From Diadema setosum (Eukaryota; Echinodermata; Echinoidea; Diadematoida; Diadematidae): a DNA stretch of 64,000 nucleotides. The stretch spans positions 117,712 through 181,711 of the forward strand of contig NW_027307677.1 of NCBI RefSeq assembly GCF_964275005.1, in the 5' to 3' direction. Below, in pieces: positions 50,801-63,473 of this stretch (position 1 is its first letter; every line of letters starts with the position of its first letter). A program made the translations under genes and the position numbers. The notes beneath the pieces were generated by a model. That model was not told the DNA's origin, made no database searches, and worked only from the letters and a program-made list of their open reading frames with translations.

Positions 50801-53800
50801 ATACATTATACACAGGTGAACTCGCAAGCAATCAATATCTTAATGGATTACACTGCTACATTTCTGAAATATGTAGGCCTCCTGTGTCATCATCCATGTT
50901 CACTGTGATTTGTTTAAGGATTTTCAAAGTATTGAACTACAATAAACTCCACAAAATCTTTACATTGAGCTGGTGAATTATAGTATTACATGATGTAAAA
51001 TTGAATGTTCATTTAACCCAAAAAGGGGCGGAATTCGCTCCCCTCGACTTTTCGCGCTATAATTCTGTTACACGAGAATGCCTTGTTGCGAGGCTTCTTG
51101 ACTTTGTTTGTTCAAGTATCGTGCAACTTTTGAGACCAAATTTGCAGCATCCGCGCATAATTTTGCAAAACCACGCCCACTTTTGTAATGGTATGTCGGC
51201 CCAAAACGGGCACAATTTTGTTATTTTGTGTACATTTCCTATGGAAAAGAGTGCTCTGTTCTGAAAGTCATAAAAACATGATTACTTTTTCTGATTAATC
51301 ACTTTCATTGATTGATTTTTTGCTGATTATGGTAGAAAAGTGGTCAGTGACAATTTCCAATCAAGATACAAAAGTTGAAAAACAAAGAAATACATAAGAA
51401 TTTCTGAAAACAATAAAATACATAATAATTGAAATAAGTTTTGTAAGTTTTTGTGATGTATAATTGTTGAATACCTTGTATGCTAAAACAGATATACATA
51501 TCCCAAATTAGACTCTCAATGCTTTTAATTAGGCTAGAATATGATCTTGAGCTTAATATGCATAATTTATTATAATTAGAAATTGATTTTTTCAAAAAAT
51601 CTTATGACACAATTTTGTAGATTATGACGTGGGTCGCGCACATGCAAAATTTCATCGCGATTGCAACACTGATGGCTGAGATCTGGGGGGGGGGTGGAGG
51701 GTTGGGGGCGGAATCCATATCCCTCCGCCCTTTTAGGGTTAAAGGACAAGTGCACCTTCTAATCTGCTTACTGATATTCTATGTGATATTACTGAAAAGA
51801 ATCTTGATTTATCTATGAAATTCTTTTGGAAGAAAAATAAATCAAACAAAATCAAACAAATATTAGTAGAACACATCAGTGGGAATGAAGGAAATTGGAC
51901 AATCCATTCAAAAGTTATGAATTTTTGAAGTTTCTTCACGGTCACGGTTGGATTAGAAGATTACTTTAGCTTGTGATGTCACATACATTTGTACAACAAT
52001 ATAAAGAAAGTGTAAATAAAATTTAAAATATTTTCACTTTTCTCGCATAACAAAAGAACACTCAAACTTATCTCTTTGAGAATGCAAGATGAATAATATA
52101 CCCCTTGTATACATCAGTAATAAGGAGAAGAAATGTGCACTTTATTAATTTTTTAATTTATTTTATTTTTATTTTTCATATAGCACTGTACGCATGTGAC
52201 ATCTTGCACTGTACTATTTCTATTCATCCAGCAGTGATTGTGCGGATACTTTAAATTCATAACTTTTGAACGGATTATCAGATTTTAGTAAAAGTTTTAT
52301 TGATGTGCTTTACTAATACAGTATTACTGCATTTACTCAATACACATGTATATGAAGGTTATTTTAAAATAAACAGAATACACTGTAGATAATGAAATGA
52401 ATAGTAAGTAACACAAGGATATCTTCCATTGATCATCATTCTTTGCATTTTATTTCCTATATTGCGAATATGAATGTCACCAGACATTTCAGTTTTATCC
52501 ACAAATGTAATTGTCAAGTATTGAAAATGTTGATGAAAAAAAGAATATAGCAAATATCATTTACAGGTACTGCAAAACTTGTACTGACTGACAAGAAAGA
52601 GACATACATCATGTATATAACCAGATGTCACTTGCTAATGATGCCTCCAAAAAAACATGTTGCAGGCCATTTCTTTTTTCTTACAAAAATAAATTATAAA
52701 TATATGCATCTTACATCACATCCATTATTTAATACATAGGGGAATGCTTACATTCTAAATTTACAAGCAATCACAACAAATACATTTTCAACATATTCAC
52801 TATGAAACTGAATAAGTACAACTGTTCCTTTGTTTTTCATGTCAGGGGAAATTTCAAGTAAATGAAACTGTTTCTGGCAATTTGATAGTAAACAATCTCT
52901 TGAGGTATTCTTCCATGACAAATGTAAAATTATTTCTTGTCTTTCTCTGATTAGGCGGTGGGTCATTCTCAACAAATCCTGTTTTCGAGGCTGTCCTGCA
53001 GGCACAGAGCGTTCAAGCCGTCTATGGTGTTTTGGGACAAGAGACCGAGGCAGGACTTTCCTCATCGCAGGTAAGTGGAAATATGAGATAAGTTTAAAGA
53101 AAAAACATAGTTCTGTTACGATTTCAAAATGTATACATATGCCTAAGAAATGTGTAGAATAAAGCTCTAAAAACAAGATATTCGTTGGGTAATGACAAAT
53201 AATGGCAATCACGAACTGCATATAAACTGTCTGAAGTAGAGCCAAGTTGTCCATGAAACCTAGTTAACATGGATAATTTTTGAATAAAAATGGCTATACA
53301 GACTTTTCTTTTCTATCTCAATTACTCTGAAACATCATCATCCGGGCAAATAGAGTCAGCCAGTTGAGTGTCTTGGTAGACTCTTTTGATATATGAAATT
53401 GTGCATGACAAGTTCTAGCACCCTTATCAGAACTATTTTTTAGATTTAAAGAAACTCCAAGTTCTACTCGGCTCTATTCCTGGTCTACCTGGAGACAATG
53501 ATTACCTGTTTCCTGTATAATGCTGTGTGATTATGTCAAGGCTTACAGAAATAATACTGTGTTGTACATGAAGTTAGATATACGGTGAAAAGCACATCTA
53601 TTCCAGACAAACAAAATGACACCAAAAAGGTTTTGCCACATCAGGTGGTACCAATATCTGGCCTGGCCCACGGACTAATAGAGGAGAATGAAGGCTGGTT
53701 ATTCTGCAGTTCGTTTATTTTGGTATGGTGCATAATGGTTCAACTATTTTGCACTGTACCACAAATATTCTACAATAGCTCTTGTTTATTTGTCTGCACT

Positions 53801-54249
53801 TTCTTCTCGTGTGCTGCGAATCATTACTCATTGACCAAAGCAGGGACATTTTCATAGCCCTGCCTATTAATACACTTTTCCTAAAATCTAAAATTGAATT
53901 CTTGCTAAAAAGGTATTTCTTATAATTGCAAATTTTAATGTTTTCTTTATTTCAGGAATCAGGTGGTGACACAGCACAAAACATTCTTTTGTTGCTCTCT
54001 GGACACAGTCATTCCCAGCAGATGCCTACTGAGGAATCTTCAGTAGTCGTCCCTACAAATGTAGAAAACAATGCTTCTGCATGTGCTTCTACAAAGAAGA
54101 GGCTGACAAGCTTCGAGGAAGAGTGCCTTGCAGTGAAAAAAGAGCGCTTAGAATTGGAGAAAAAGCGAGTCCACCTGCTCGAGAGACAGGTGTGTACTGT
54201 GGAGAAAATTCACAAGTTGCTTGAAACTCATCTTCACAATGAAGCTTAA
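47881..54249 (+). CDS. Myb/SANT-like DNA-binding protein of the Harbinger element (5 coding exons, 236 aa)
   Basis: Exons: 47881-47916, 48499-48609, 50400-50553, 52955-53070 and 53956-54249 (711 nt with stop). All joins are GT/AG and in frame. Residues 1-101 match a Myb/SANT-like trihelix domain: NPNWSEKEIMTLCQFVADNY, then RNSWGLCAQQLRATVGGYER and KWQDIKKKWADLKVRANKYS, with the three conserved tryptophan positions. A Gly/Ser linker follows, then a serine-rich part and a charged C-terminal coiled coil at about 181-226 (AVKKERLELEKKRVHLLERQ). Such proteins partner the PIF/Harbinger nuclease, bind the element ends and help nuclear import; human NAIF1 is a domesticated relative. It reads from the left end and converges on the nuclease gene. 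It has an untranslated upstream exon, since an acceptor precedes the ATG by 10 nt. MITEs occupy the introns; the coding sequence is clean. Confidence 0.88.
49494..50039. mobile_element. pogo/Tc1-like MITE with GTTATAAC repeats, copy 2
   Basis: CAGTGCACTCCGTTACAATG at the left and CGTTATAACGGGAGAGCACTG at the right are flanked by TA (49492-49493, 50040-50041). It contains many GTTATAACGAA phrases. It lies in the intron between exons 2 and 3 of the Myb-like gene. Confidence 0.85.
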
Positions 54250-54298
54250 ACACGTTAACAAACCACCTCTTTTTTTTTTTTACTCATGAATCCTGTTA

Positions 54299-54360
54299 CT
54301 TGAAACTCATCTTCACAATGATCTTAAATATGTTTAACAACAACAACCCACCTCATATTT
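54299..54360 (+). repeat. Tandem copy of the Myb gene's 3' coding end
   Basis: TTGAAACTCATCTTCACAATGA at about 54217-54240 (coding for the last residues) recurs at about 54301, followed in both by a TTAAA and CCACCTC context. The second copy lies after the stop codon. Confidence 0.75.
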
Positions 54361-54504
54361 TCTCAGAGAGTGCATAAAATGTTCCCATAGTGTCAGATAG
54401 AAAATCCAAAAGTACTTTGTCCCAATGTCATTTGAGTAGTTTACTAATATCAATCCTCACATAACAACCATTGTGCATTTCAGCAATTGACTTTTCCGAA
54501 AATA

Positions 54505-54679
54505 CAGTGACCTCTGTTTTAATGAGGTCACCGGGACCAGCAGTTTTCTTTCATTATACACCGTATTGGAAAATTTGTTATGACCGAACCTACACACATT
54601 ACAAACCATAAAAAACATAATTTATCGAAATACATTTTTATGTCGTTATAACTGTGTTTGTTATAACAGGAGTTCACTA
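54505..54679. mobile_element. Short pogo/Tc1-like MITE, copy 3
   Basis: TA-CAGTGACCTCTGTTTTAAT at the left and TTATAACAGGAGTTCACTA-TA at the right. It is diverged from the other two copies and lies between the convergent genes. Confidence 0.65.
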
Positions 54680-54887
54680 TAAGACATTTTTGAATAACTG
54701 ATGTAACCTGGATTTTTCTGCAGCAGTGGTCGTAACTTTCTAAAGAAATGAAAGTGATAACAGATATTAAAAATCTTTTATGATCTGATAGATGGGAATG
54801 GGAATGTTCAAAATTTCTACACATGCAAAATAAAATGCCATTGCCTTTTAATAATAGCAATAGTGATAAAAAGAAACCAGTTATATA

Positions 54888-56162
54888 CAGGGTGGCCCAG
54901 AAAGAACGGAACGCATAAGATCTTTAATTTAAGCAATATCGTTGCAAATATATCATTATTTTGCATACAATTGGAAAGCCCATTCTCTTTCCAATAGAAT
55001 TACACCAAGCTCTTTAATTTCAGTTCATGCGTTACGATTTTAGGCCCATTTTTGTGAAACCTTGCAATTTTCAAAATGTCATCATTTTGCACTCTCAGAT
55101 ACACTGAAATCAGTGATAACTCGGATTGTCATAGAACCAGCAGCGTTCACAGTGTGTGGAATGTGGACAACAGCTCTTTACTGTGAATGGAAGAGAGAGT
55201 GGGCGGGGTGGACGGTGTGATTATCATTGTCTGTTGGCATTGCGACTGAGACGACATGATGGGCTCAATGGAATGCTAAATTTAGCTGGAAAATATCAAG
55301 GTCAATTCAAAGACATGATTGGCAGTGACGTTAGTTCATGAGTGGTTAAGGAATAAAGCATGTACTTTTAATAAAGTATGCATTGATAAATACAGTGAGA
55401 ATATCCCTATATCTATGAGTGGATTAGTAAAAGTTTAATCATATCAGGCAAGTTCTATAAAATGCACATTAGGTGGTTTGGTGAACAGGGATGCAAGTAC
55501 ACGAAGGCCAATTTTTTTTTTTTCTTTTTTTTTTTTTCTTCATTTTTTTAATCAGCTAACCCCTCGCGAACTACATGTAGTTTCAAGCCGGGTGTGATAC
55601 CTAATTCGTTCATAAACCGACACAGCAAAATTTCTCAGTTCTCACTGTATTTATTAATGTATACTTCATTAAAAGTATGTGCTTTATTCCGGATTCCTAA
55701 GCCCCTCATGAAATCACGTCATCACTGCCAATCATGCCTTTAAATTCACCTTGTTATTTTCCAGCTAAATTTAGTATCTCATTGAGCCCAACAGAACGTC
55801 CCATTCACAATGATAAGGGACAATGACAATCACACCGTCCGCCCCGCCAACCCTCTCTTCCTTTCACAGTAAAGAGCTGTTGTCCACATTTCACGCATTG
55901 TGAACGCTACTGGTTCTATGGCAAGCCGAATTAATGCTGATTTCGGTATCTCTGAGAGTGCAAAATGATCATATTATGAAAATTGCAAGGGTTCACAAAA
56001 TGGTCCTAAAATCATAACGCATCAACGAAAATTGTAGAAGTTGGTGTCATTCTATTGGAAAAAGAATGGTCTTTCCATTAGTATGCCTAATAATGTCATA
56101 TTTGCAACAATATTGCTGTAATTGAAGATCTTAGGTGTTCCTTTTTTTTTCGGGCCACCCTG
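54888..56162. mobile_element. 1.3-kb foldback element with CAGGGTGGCCC ends
   Basis: Termini CAGGGTGGCCC on both sides are flanked by TA. The arms of about 500-600 bp are diverged complements: for example TCACAGTGTGTGGAATGTGG at 55149-55168 matches the reversed CCACATTTCACGCATTGTGA near 55885. The centre has poly-T. No intact frame. It lies between the convergent Myb-like and nuclease genes. Confidence 0.8.
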
Positions 56163-56200
56163 TATAGTGGGAAATACTTTTATTGCATATTAGTGTAGGT

Positions 56201-56255
56201 CTGAGCAAGGAATTCAAGAGGAACGAAAGAGATGAAGAGGACGAGGACAGCGATG
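56201..56255 (+). pseudogene. Inverted fragment of the HARBI1-like C-terminal exon
   Basis: CTGAGCAAGGAATTCAAGAG followed by GAACGAAAGAGATGAAGAGG reproduces about 54 nt of nuclease exon 4 (LSKEFKRDERDEEDED) on the opposite strand, with one substitution and one codon-pair deletion. It directly follows the foldback element. It is not a gene by itself. Confidence 0.8.
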
Positions 56256-56742
56256 TACTGATGCACCATAATAAAGTAAACACTTTTTTCAAGTTAACAT
56301 TTTTCATGGATTATGATGGAATCAATGTCTTACATACCATATTAAAGGCAATTTCATTGGATATGAAACTAGTAGGTCACTTTAAATGGTAACATTACAC
56401 ATGACAGAACACATTCGTTTTTGTCTTCCAAGGCGCAAAAGTAGAAACTGCATAAAACTGACATGTTGTCTTATTTTGTGGAAATACCCTTTAAGGTAAC
56501 AGTAATAACGAAAGACAAGTTTAACATAAATGAGAAACAATGATGAAATGGCAAAAATAAGTTGTCAATTACTTTTTCTCTTAATCCTCAAACAAAATCT
56601 CGTTAAGTTGCAAACTGGAAGGAAGGGAAAAAATGTGATTTTATGTGAACTCAAATTTCACATGGCATAGGAAGTATGGACACAAAGATGTTTAAAAATT
56701 CCTTAATTTCCCCCCCCCCCTCCACTTGAAGCAAGACACAGT

Positions 56743-59700
56743 TCATGTATCAAAGGTTCTTACAATATCCGCACGCACGGCGACACCAGTTGGATCTATT
56801 TCTCTGTTGATGTGGTCATCCACAGCATCACGTCTCTCCTCCTCCCTTTGCCTCTCGTCGTCATCATCGCTGTCCTCGTCCTCGTCCTCTTCATCTCTTT
56901 CGTCCCTCTTGAATTCCTTGCTCAGATTGAATAGCACACAGCATGCTGTGATGATGTTGCATGCCCTGTGTGGCTGGATTTGCATCCCATGTCCCAAGAG
57001 GCAACGGAATTTGTTTTTGATCTGCCCGTTGACCTCTTCAATGATGACTCTTGTCTTCCTGTGTGCACTGAAAGTAGAAAAATCTGAATTAGATATTTCA
57101 AGGTAAGAATTGAAAGAGAAATCCTACTGGTAGATTTCATTTTTCCTGGACTGAAAAAGAATTGAAAATTAAACATTCCCTTCATTTCTTGTTTTTGTTT
57201 TGCCATTTCCTGGATTGAAATACATCTTTCTGAACTCATGTTCATTGATGGGAGTCGCAGTTTAAATGTAACCCCTAGTTTTTTATGCATCTGCCATGAA
57301 GTGTAGCCTATAAGGCATTATGTTTTTGGGTTGTCCATCCTACCGTCTATTCTGTAATTAATTCTGTGGACAGCATAAAAAAAAAGGCAAGAAAGAAAAC
57401 AAAACAAAAAATAAAACACCATACGACGTAGCGAAATAAAACTTGGCATGTAGGCCCTATGTGTTTGAGTGGGAAAAGTTGTGCCTATCAACTATTAGTT
57501 GCACATGCTTAAGGTAAATGGTCAAGGTCAAATTCTTGAAATATCACAATTTCTCACATATTTATACAATACCTGAACATATTTCTTCATAAGTTAGTGT
57601 GTACACATATTATCCATTTGAGAGTATTTATAGAAAGTTTAAGACCACTAAGTCAAAGGTTAAATGTCAAGTGGAAATGTTGACATTTCAAACTTTCTTC
57701 ACGATTCCTGGGAAATGGTTCAAAGCACATTCATGGCACTTATCATAGTAAATATGCATGTAGTGACTAGCAGTGTTCTTTTTTTTGGAAATTTGGGGGT
57801 ATGGGGTAAAAAATTAAGGATCAAAGGTTAGGGTCAACTATTTCACTATTTCCCTCATATCATTGCAATGCATAAAGGATTATGGTATAAATCCCCTGTA
57901 TGCCACATTAATCTTTGACAGCAACGTAGTCAAGCTTTTGGAAAAAAGAAATTAAAGTCTATGAAGCTTTTATAGTTTTCTGCTGCCCTGGACATATAGA
58001 ACTATGTGGTAGAAAAATTTGAAGCTTTGATTGGATGTAAATTCTATATAAGTCTGTGATTGCTTTCCTTTAAAATAACCAGTAGCTACATTATTGTGTA
58101 ACAGGTGTTACTTGTGCATACAAAACAGTGACAAAAACGTAATGTACTTGCAATTTCAGTAATGAACACCCACTTATAGTCAATTAACACACACACACAA
58201 ATGAAAGCTGCATGTGCATTGTGACAGGAGTAAAATTGTGAGAAGCATTCTTATTGTAATGCAGCATTTTCAGATTTATCAATCCTTTAGGGCATGTTTA
58301 TGGATTTGAGCAGTTTCTGCAAAGTTAGTAGGCCATCTCTTGAGTCAGTTGAGCAAACGTGGCACATTTAAAGTGTTTTACCAAAAAAAATGTTCTCTTG
58401 GAAGACTTTTTTTTTTCACAAGAGGTTAAAGATCTGAAGGTTTAAGTTCAAGTGAAGATGTGTAGTTCCACTGTTTCCTCCATATCTTGGAAGTGGCTCA
58501 CGGTATCATTATGAAACTTCAGTACATATTTACGCTTGTCCTGTCTGACAGTGTTTCTCATCCGAATTTTAGGGCCAAATTTCAAGGGTCATAAGTCGGG
58601 TTGAAATGCTTAAATTCTGTCATTTAATACTTTTTTTTCTTCATGCGTTGCAATTTATCAAATTAAGGAACTTATGAAAATGTCTAATGTTCAGTAAAAT
58701 TCTCAATCCCCAATTAGATGCTCTCTTAGATAAGCCCTTAATCCAATCAAACCTATTTCAAGGCACGTGAAAACTTAACACATCAGTGACAAAAGAGTAA
58801 TTTTCATATTTAACCCATTCTGTGTAACTTGTACCAAAGGTTGTAAAGATGTACTACAGACCTATTAGGAGAAGCAAGCATAATGTCGGAGGTATACATG
58901 TCGCATAGCGACATTTCTAGTTATGCCTAAATAATGTCCTATGTCCAAATTTCACCAAAGACCTAATGATTCCCGGTTGTCTAACCTGTTTTGATTGCAG
59001 AAATGTAAAGAAAGATATCATTCATCTTACATGTTGTAGGCTTGCTCTGCTGCAGTTTGTGGATCCAGTATTGGTGTCATCAACCATGGGAGAAGGGGGT
59101 ATCCTGAATCGCCAAGTATGATGCCTTGCAATTGGCCTTCATGAAACTTGGCGGCTAATTTGCTGTTCTATATTGGTATGGTGGGTAATGAAAGAATTAC
59201 AAAGATTGCAAAGAATATAATACAATTTCACATTTTTTTTTATTACATGATGTATATTGTGTATAGATAATGATTTTAATATATATTTAGAATGTATTAC
59301 ATTCTGTAAGAATTTTGCTGACACATGTACAAAAAAGTGATGCAAATTATTGTCTGAAATATTACATTTTAGGCCCTGCATAGCACTTAATTCAAATATT
59401 ATAATATAACTGCAATATAAATAGCACTTAATTCAAATATTATAATCATATCATTTGCAACACGTCTCCTTTTTGGAAGCAATAGATCATTCAACATGTC
59501 AGTATTACAGATTGCTGTGAATACAACAGATGCCATATTGGCTGTGAGGTAAAAGAAAATGAGCATATCTATCTATCTATCTATATAATAAATTCTATAT
59601 GTTATTAAAAAAGAAAGAACTGTGTCCTCCCATTTATTATAATTTAAATCTATAAATGTAGCAATATTATAGTTTGGTTAAGTGTAATTTCCTCAGTTAC

Positions 59701-62700
59701 CAGGAAAACATATATAGGCCTACATATACATAATGGGCTTTTCCATTCATTATGTTCAAAATAAACAGATGCTGATCATTAGACAAATGGCAATGGCACG
59801 ATGTTCGTAGCCTACGGTACTTGACTGTCAACTACTCAATTCTGCTCATGCCTGATTATTGCCAAAACGAATTCTGCCACTTTTTTTTTGTTTTTTTGTT
59901 TTTTTATGGAAATAGCCTAAAGTTTACATGCCTAAAGACAAATTTATGCAGCTATGGAAATCACCTGCAAGATTCGACTGTCATGTGTTGACCCAGGCCA
60001 CCGCGCAACAACGTTTGTTATTTTGCAGTTCGCATCACAAACAAGTTGGACATTTATTGAATACTGCTGGTGACGGTTGCGGTAGATGTACTCGTGTTCT
60101 CCAAGTTTTGTGCCGTGTAGCCCAACGTGGGTACAGTCAATAACCCCAGATATTCTTGGGAACCCTGCAGTCTGGCGGAAACTTGCCATGTTGCGTTGCA
60201 CATCTTCATCTTCCTTTGGAAACTTGATTACCTGTGTGAGAATAAGGAAAGGCAGACTTGTAATATAACTGCAATATAAATGGCGTTTCACTGAAATATT
60301 TCATCTTTGTAGATACGTTTGATATAAAAAATTGTAATCTCTTATCATTAGGCCTAGCATAATAATGTTTCAAAATCAAGGTATGCGAGCAAGAAACAGT
60401 ATAGAATTTATTGCAAATATAATTTCTGTTTTATAGTTCATTTTGGTTATTAATAATAGTATAACTTATACATTGTGATTACTCTATGGAAATATTCAAA
60501 TCCATTTTAGACAAATGGTACATTGCTTATATATAGTACATTCACCGATCGTTCCAAACACTTTATAACATATATCAGAGAGTGAAAATGAAGAATGTGA
60601 AATGTACACCTTTGAAATTTGAAAATGTAATTGAAAAGCATTGCTGTTTGCAGTCATTCTGAGAATTTTAATGGTTGTAGAAAATAAGTGGACAGCATCA
60701 GACAGACCTGCTCTCCATTTCATCTTTAATATTATGTATAGTAACAACAACCTTCAATTAATATTCATTTCATATGATTGCTGGACTTGACATTCCCTAG
60801 ATTTGAATGTGAAATATAGCATTTCAGCCAGCCCATCCCCCTGGAAAAAAAAAAAATATATATACATGTACATATACACCTACATGTAGGGCCCATATGT
60901 ATACAATGCCTCCATGTGTGTGTTTGTGTGAGTTTGTGTGTTTGTGTGTGTGTGTGTGTGTGTAATTAGAAATGTCTTGTTTTTTTTGTGTCCGTGTGTG
61001 TGTGTGTTTTGAGGGGATTACAGAAATGTTAGCTGCACTTTTCGGAAAACTTAGTTAAAAAAAAAAAAAAAAAATCACTCCTTTTCTTAAGATTGTCCCC
61101 TCCCAACCCCCTCCCCCCCCCCCCCCCACCCCACACCCCAATATACTGTTGGAAAGTTGGATTCCGGGCAATTGCAAAACGCAAGAAGTGCTTCTGTGAG
61201 TGGGAGTGTGTTGTTGTGAAGACCTTTGAGCAACATATCATTTGCATAATAAATTAGACTTTCTCTTTGACCTATCCGCCCTCCGACACTGATCTGTGAA
61301 TGTGGTCTAGCTATCAATCTAGCTAGCAATCCGAGTAATATCATGTCGGGAGTTTCTGGGCGTTTGTGGGTGTACGTCTGTGTGTCTGTGTGTGTGTGTG
61401 TGTGTGTGACGGGTTTGGAGATACAAAAAAATGCCCGATAGTGGAGTACAGCCGTTTATTGTTGGTACGAGATTACTGTCACTTTGTAGTTCAACATTTT
61501 TTTTTTGCAGATGTGGCTTCTTTTAACATCAATTATCTTTTGAGGTTTTTAACCCAAGGGCATCTACATCAAGTCGGTAGACATTTTGAGATTTGTATAA
61601 AAGTGTGATCTTTTTCATATCTGTCGAAATGGGCAATGTCTTGAAAAGATCCCAACCACGACTGGCATGGCAAGCAAGAATTCATGCGTCAACGCGATGA
61701 CGAGATTGGAAGCCAACAAACAGCATGCATGGGCTACCCGCGCATGGCAGCCAGGTTGGGTCGTCTAGCAGATATTACTTCGGATTAGCCCCGGAGACCG
61801 CGCCGCCAGGCGCGGTCCTGGCGGCTTCCCCGCAGTTTCGCTTTTATGTTCGTTCAAGTATTCTGTGCGCTAAGTGCAAGTGATTGTGAATTCTGTGAAC
61901 AACGGTGAGCTGCTTATAAGACATCATTTTGTGCATCACAAGCAATGAAATGCATCAAACAGTCGCCGATGATAGTCATTTAGGTTTCATCGACCCATGT
62001 AAGTATTCCTAGTAGTTTCTGTTGAAAAATTAAGGAAATATAGCGCCGCAAACGCACCCGTTTGTTCAACATGAAGATATGAATGGGAGCACGGTGCAGC
62101 AGCCGCCACACTGCGGCTGTCGCAGTTAACTTCGGATAAGTGAAGCTAGGATAGTTTTTTGTTATCACTAATAGCTATAGCGCTTGTGAATTCTTGTTAA
62201 AAATCTTGCTTTGTAAAAGAAGGAATAAACACGAATCGGTGTTTGAAGCCTTATTCATATTGTAGCGATTTGGGGTCTTTTGATGTTTATGCTGTGCTAA
62301 TTGGCTGGAGTACATGTATTGTAATTAGGAGGCTCCAACTACAAGCACTCATAATCCCTTTGTTCACACACGTCTCAATTGTCTTTATTTGCTGGTAAAG
62401 TGGTAGCAACCAGGCCAAGCAGTAATTACTGCTACTACACTGCACTGCAACTGCACAATGCAAGCATGCACTGTAGAAATACATGATTGTATGAAAGACT
62501 CAACTTTCATTTACTGATCACACTAGCATTCATTTACACATGTGTGTGTCTGTCCTATCATCCTCCCATTGGTTTTACACAGTACAGGAGATTTAGCTAT
62601 CTGCTGCCCTCTCATGCCAAAGGCCAATTTTGTTACAATATTGTTATGCTAGCGTTTTTAACAGACGTAGGCGTATTTAATAGTACTGGGGGTGTTTCAT

Positions 62701-63452
62701 CAACGTTTGTCGGCGCTGACAACTTCAATCGCCATAGTAACAGTCCGTGACCAGAGCATCTCAGCCAATCAAAACCAAGGATTTTGCTGAAATTGGTCAT
62801 CAACCCCTGACAAGCGTTGGTGAAACACCCCCTGCAATAGATCAACATTTGTCTAACGTTAGATATTCTACTACATTTATACAGTGTGTGTGTTTTCTTT
62901 TTTTAATTCATAACAGCATGAAACTCACCTTGTGATTAATACACTGCTGTAGCTTTTTAAACATCTAGACCTATAAATAGGGGGCCTACTATCCCTACAG
63001 TGCTAGTTTATTTGTGTGTATTCCACCATTATTTTGTGCAATCTGTATTTGCGAGATATCTATATAGATGTCTAGTTCTATTATTATTTAGAATGTATTG
63101 TCATGATTATTTACATACTCACATGTTTCTTGATGTTACACAGTGCTTGAGCCACACAGTGTACACATCTGGAGACAGTTGAGCAGTCGACATTGTGGCT
63201 CGTTGCAATGTCGTCAAAGATCGACCCCTTTGCAAAGAAATTCAGTGCGATGCAAATCTGCAGCTCTTTGCTAAGAGCTTTGCTCCTTTCTGTTTTCCTG
63301 TCGAGGTCGCCATCTTTAAGCATTTCAGCAATTGCCCTTACTTCATGTTTCGAAAATCTGTATTTCTTTTTGAATTTTGGGGCCGATAGATGCTCGAATG
63401 GATTGATTCTGTCAGGAACGCTCCTCGCAGGAACAGGATCAGCAGCTGCCAT
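56743..63452 (-). CDS. HARBI1-like DDE nuclease of the Harbinger element (4 exons, 352 aa)
   Basis: Exons: 63452-63123, 60231-59965, 59167-59031 and 57067-56743 (1059 nt with stop). All GT/AG joins keep frame. This is the PIF/Harbinger transposase nuclease, which cuts and joins element ends together with the Myb-like partner. Residues about 33-110 form a helical N-terminal part with a helix-turn-helix-like GSIFDDIATSHNVDCSTVSR. Catalytic motifs follow in the expected order: GVIDCTH (first Asp, near 143), WPGSTHDSRI (second Asp, near 192) and TRVIIEEVNGQIKNKF (Glu, near 255). LGDSGYPLLPWLMTP precedes the last, as in HARBI1. Length is close to the roughly 350 aa of human HARBI1. The C-terminus adds an acidic DERDEEDEDEDSDDDDE tail. 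It starts 248 bp from the right end, directly beside the subterminal palindrome array. Family assignment is firm; activity is untested. Confidence 0.93.
57310..58922 (-). repeat. AATGTCGC...GAGGCATA repeat, copy D (reverse)
   Basis: In reverse orientation: GGCATTATGTTTTTGGGTTG at the left end, and a GTCGGAGGTATAC phrase then CGCATAGCGACATTTCTAGTT at the right. AAGGTCAAAGG-type phrases recur inside. At 1.6 kb it is longer than the other copies, so it may hold another insertion. It lies in the intron between nuclease exons 3 and 4. Confidence 0.7.
60914..60963. repeat. (TG)n microsatellite
   Basis: Imperfect TG array with TTTG and AGTTTG interruptions, in intron 1 of the nuclease gene. Confidence 0.9.
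61057..61137. repeat. Poly-A, then poly-C low-complexity tract
   Basis: An A run (about 61057-61074) is followed by a C-dominated stretch (about 61097-61137). Confidence 0.9.
61380..61408. repeat. (TG)n microsatellite
   Basis: TGTGTCTG followed by an uninterrupted TG array. Confidence 0.9.
62688..62832. mobile_element. 145-bp MITE with GGGGGTGTTTCA ends
   Basis: GGGGGTGTTTCATCAACG at the left pairs with CGTTGGTGAAACACCCCC at the right; the arms continue with CTTGTCAGGGGTTG-type similarity. The first nine bases match the Harbinger terminus GGGGGTGTT. No clear target duplication was seen. It lies in intron 1 of the nuclease gene. Confidence 0.65.
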
Positions 63453-63473
63453 TTTGACTTAATATGCAATCAA

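Noticed and set aside
51739-52150. TTAA-AGGACAAGTGCACC as a further TTAA-type MITE
   Set aside because: A convincing matching right end with a TTAA duplication was not found.
52748-53254. 168-codon reverse frame at 52748-53254
   Set aside because: It is a shadow of the plus-strand Myb-like exon 52955-53070, with no motif of its own.
56743-63452. Possibility that the nuclease and Myb-like genes are host HARBI1 and NAIF1
   Set aside because: Both lie within perfect inverted ends with a TAA duplication and subterminal arrays, so they are element genes and not domesticated copies.
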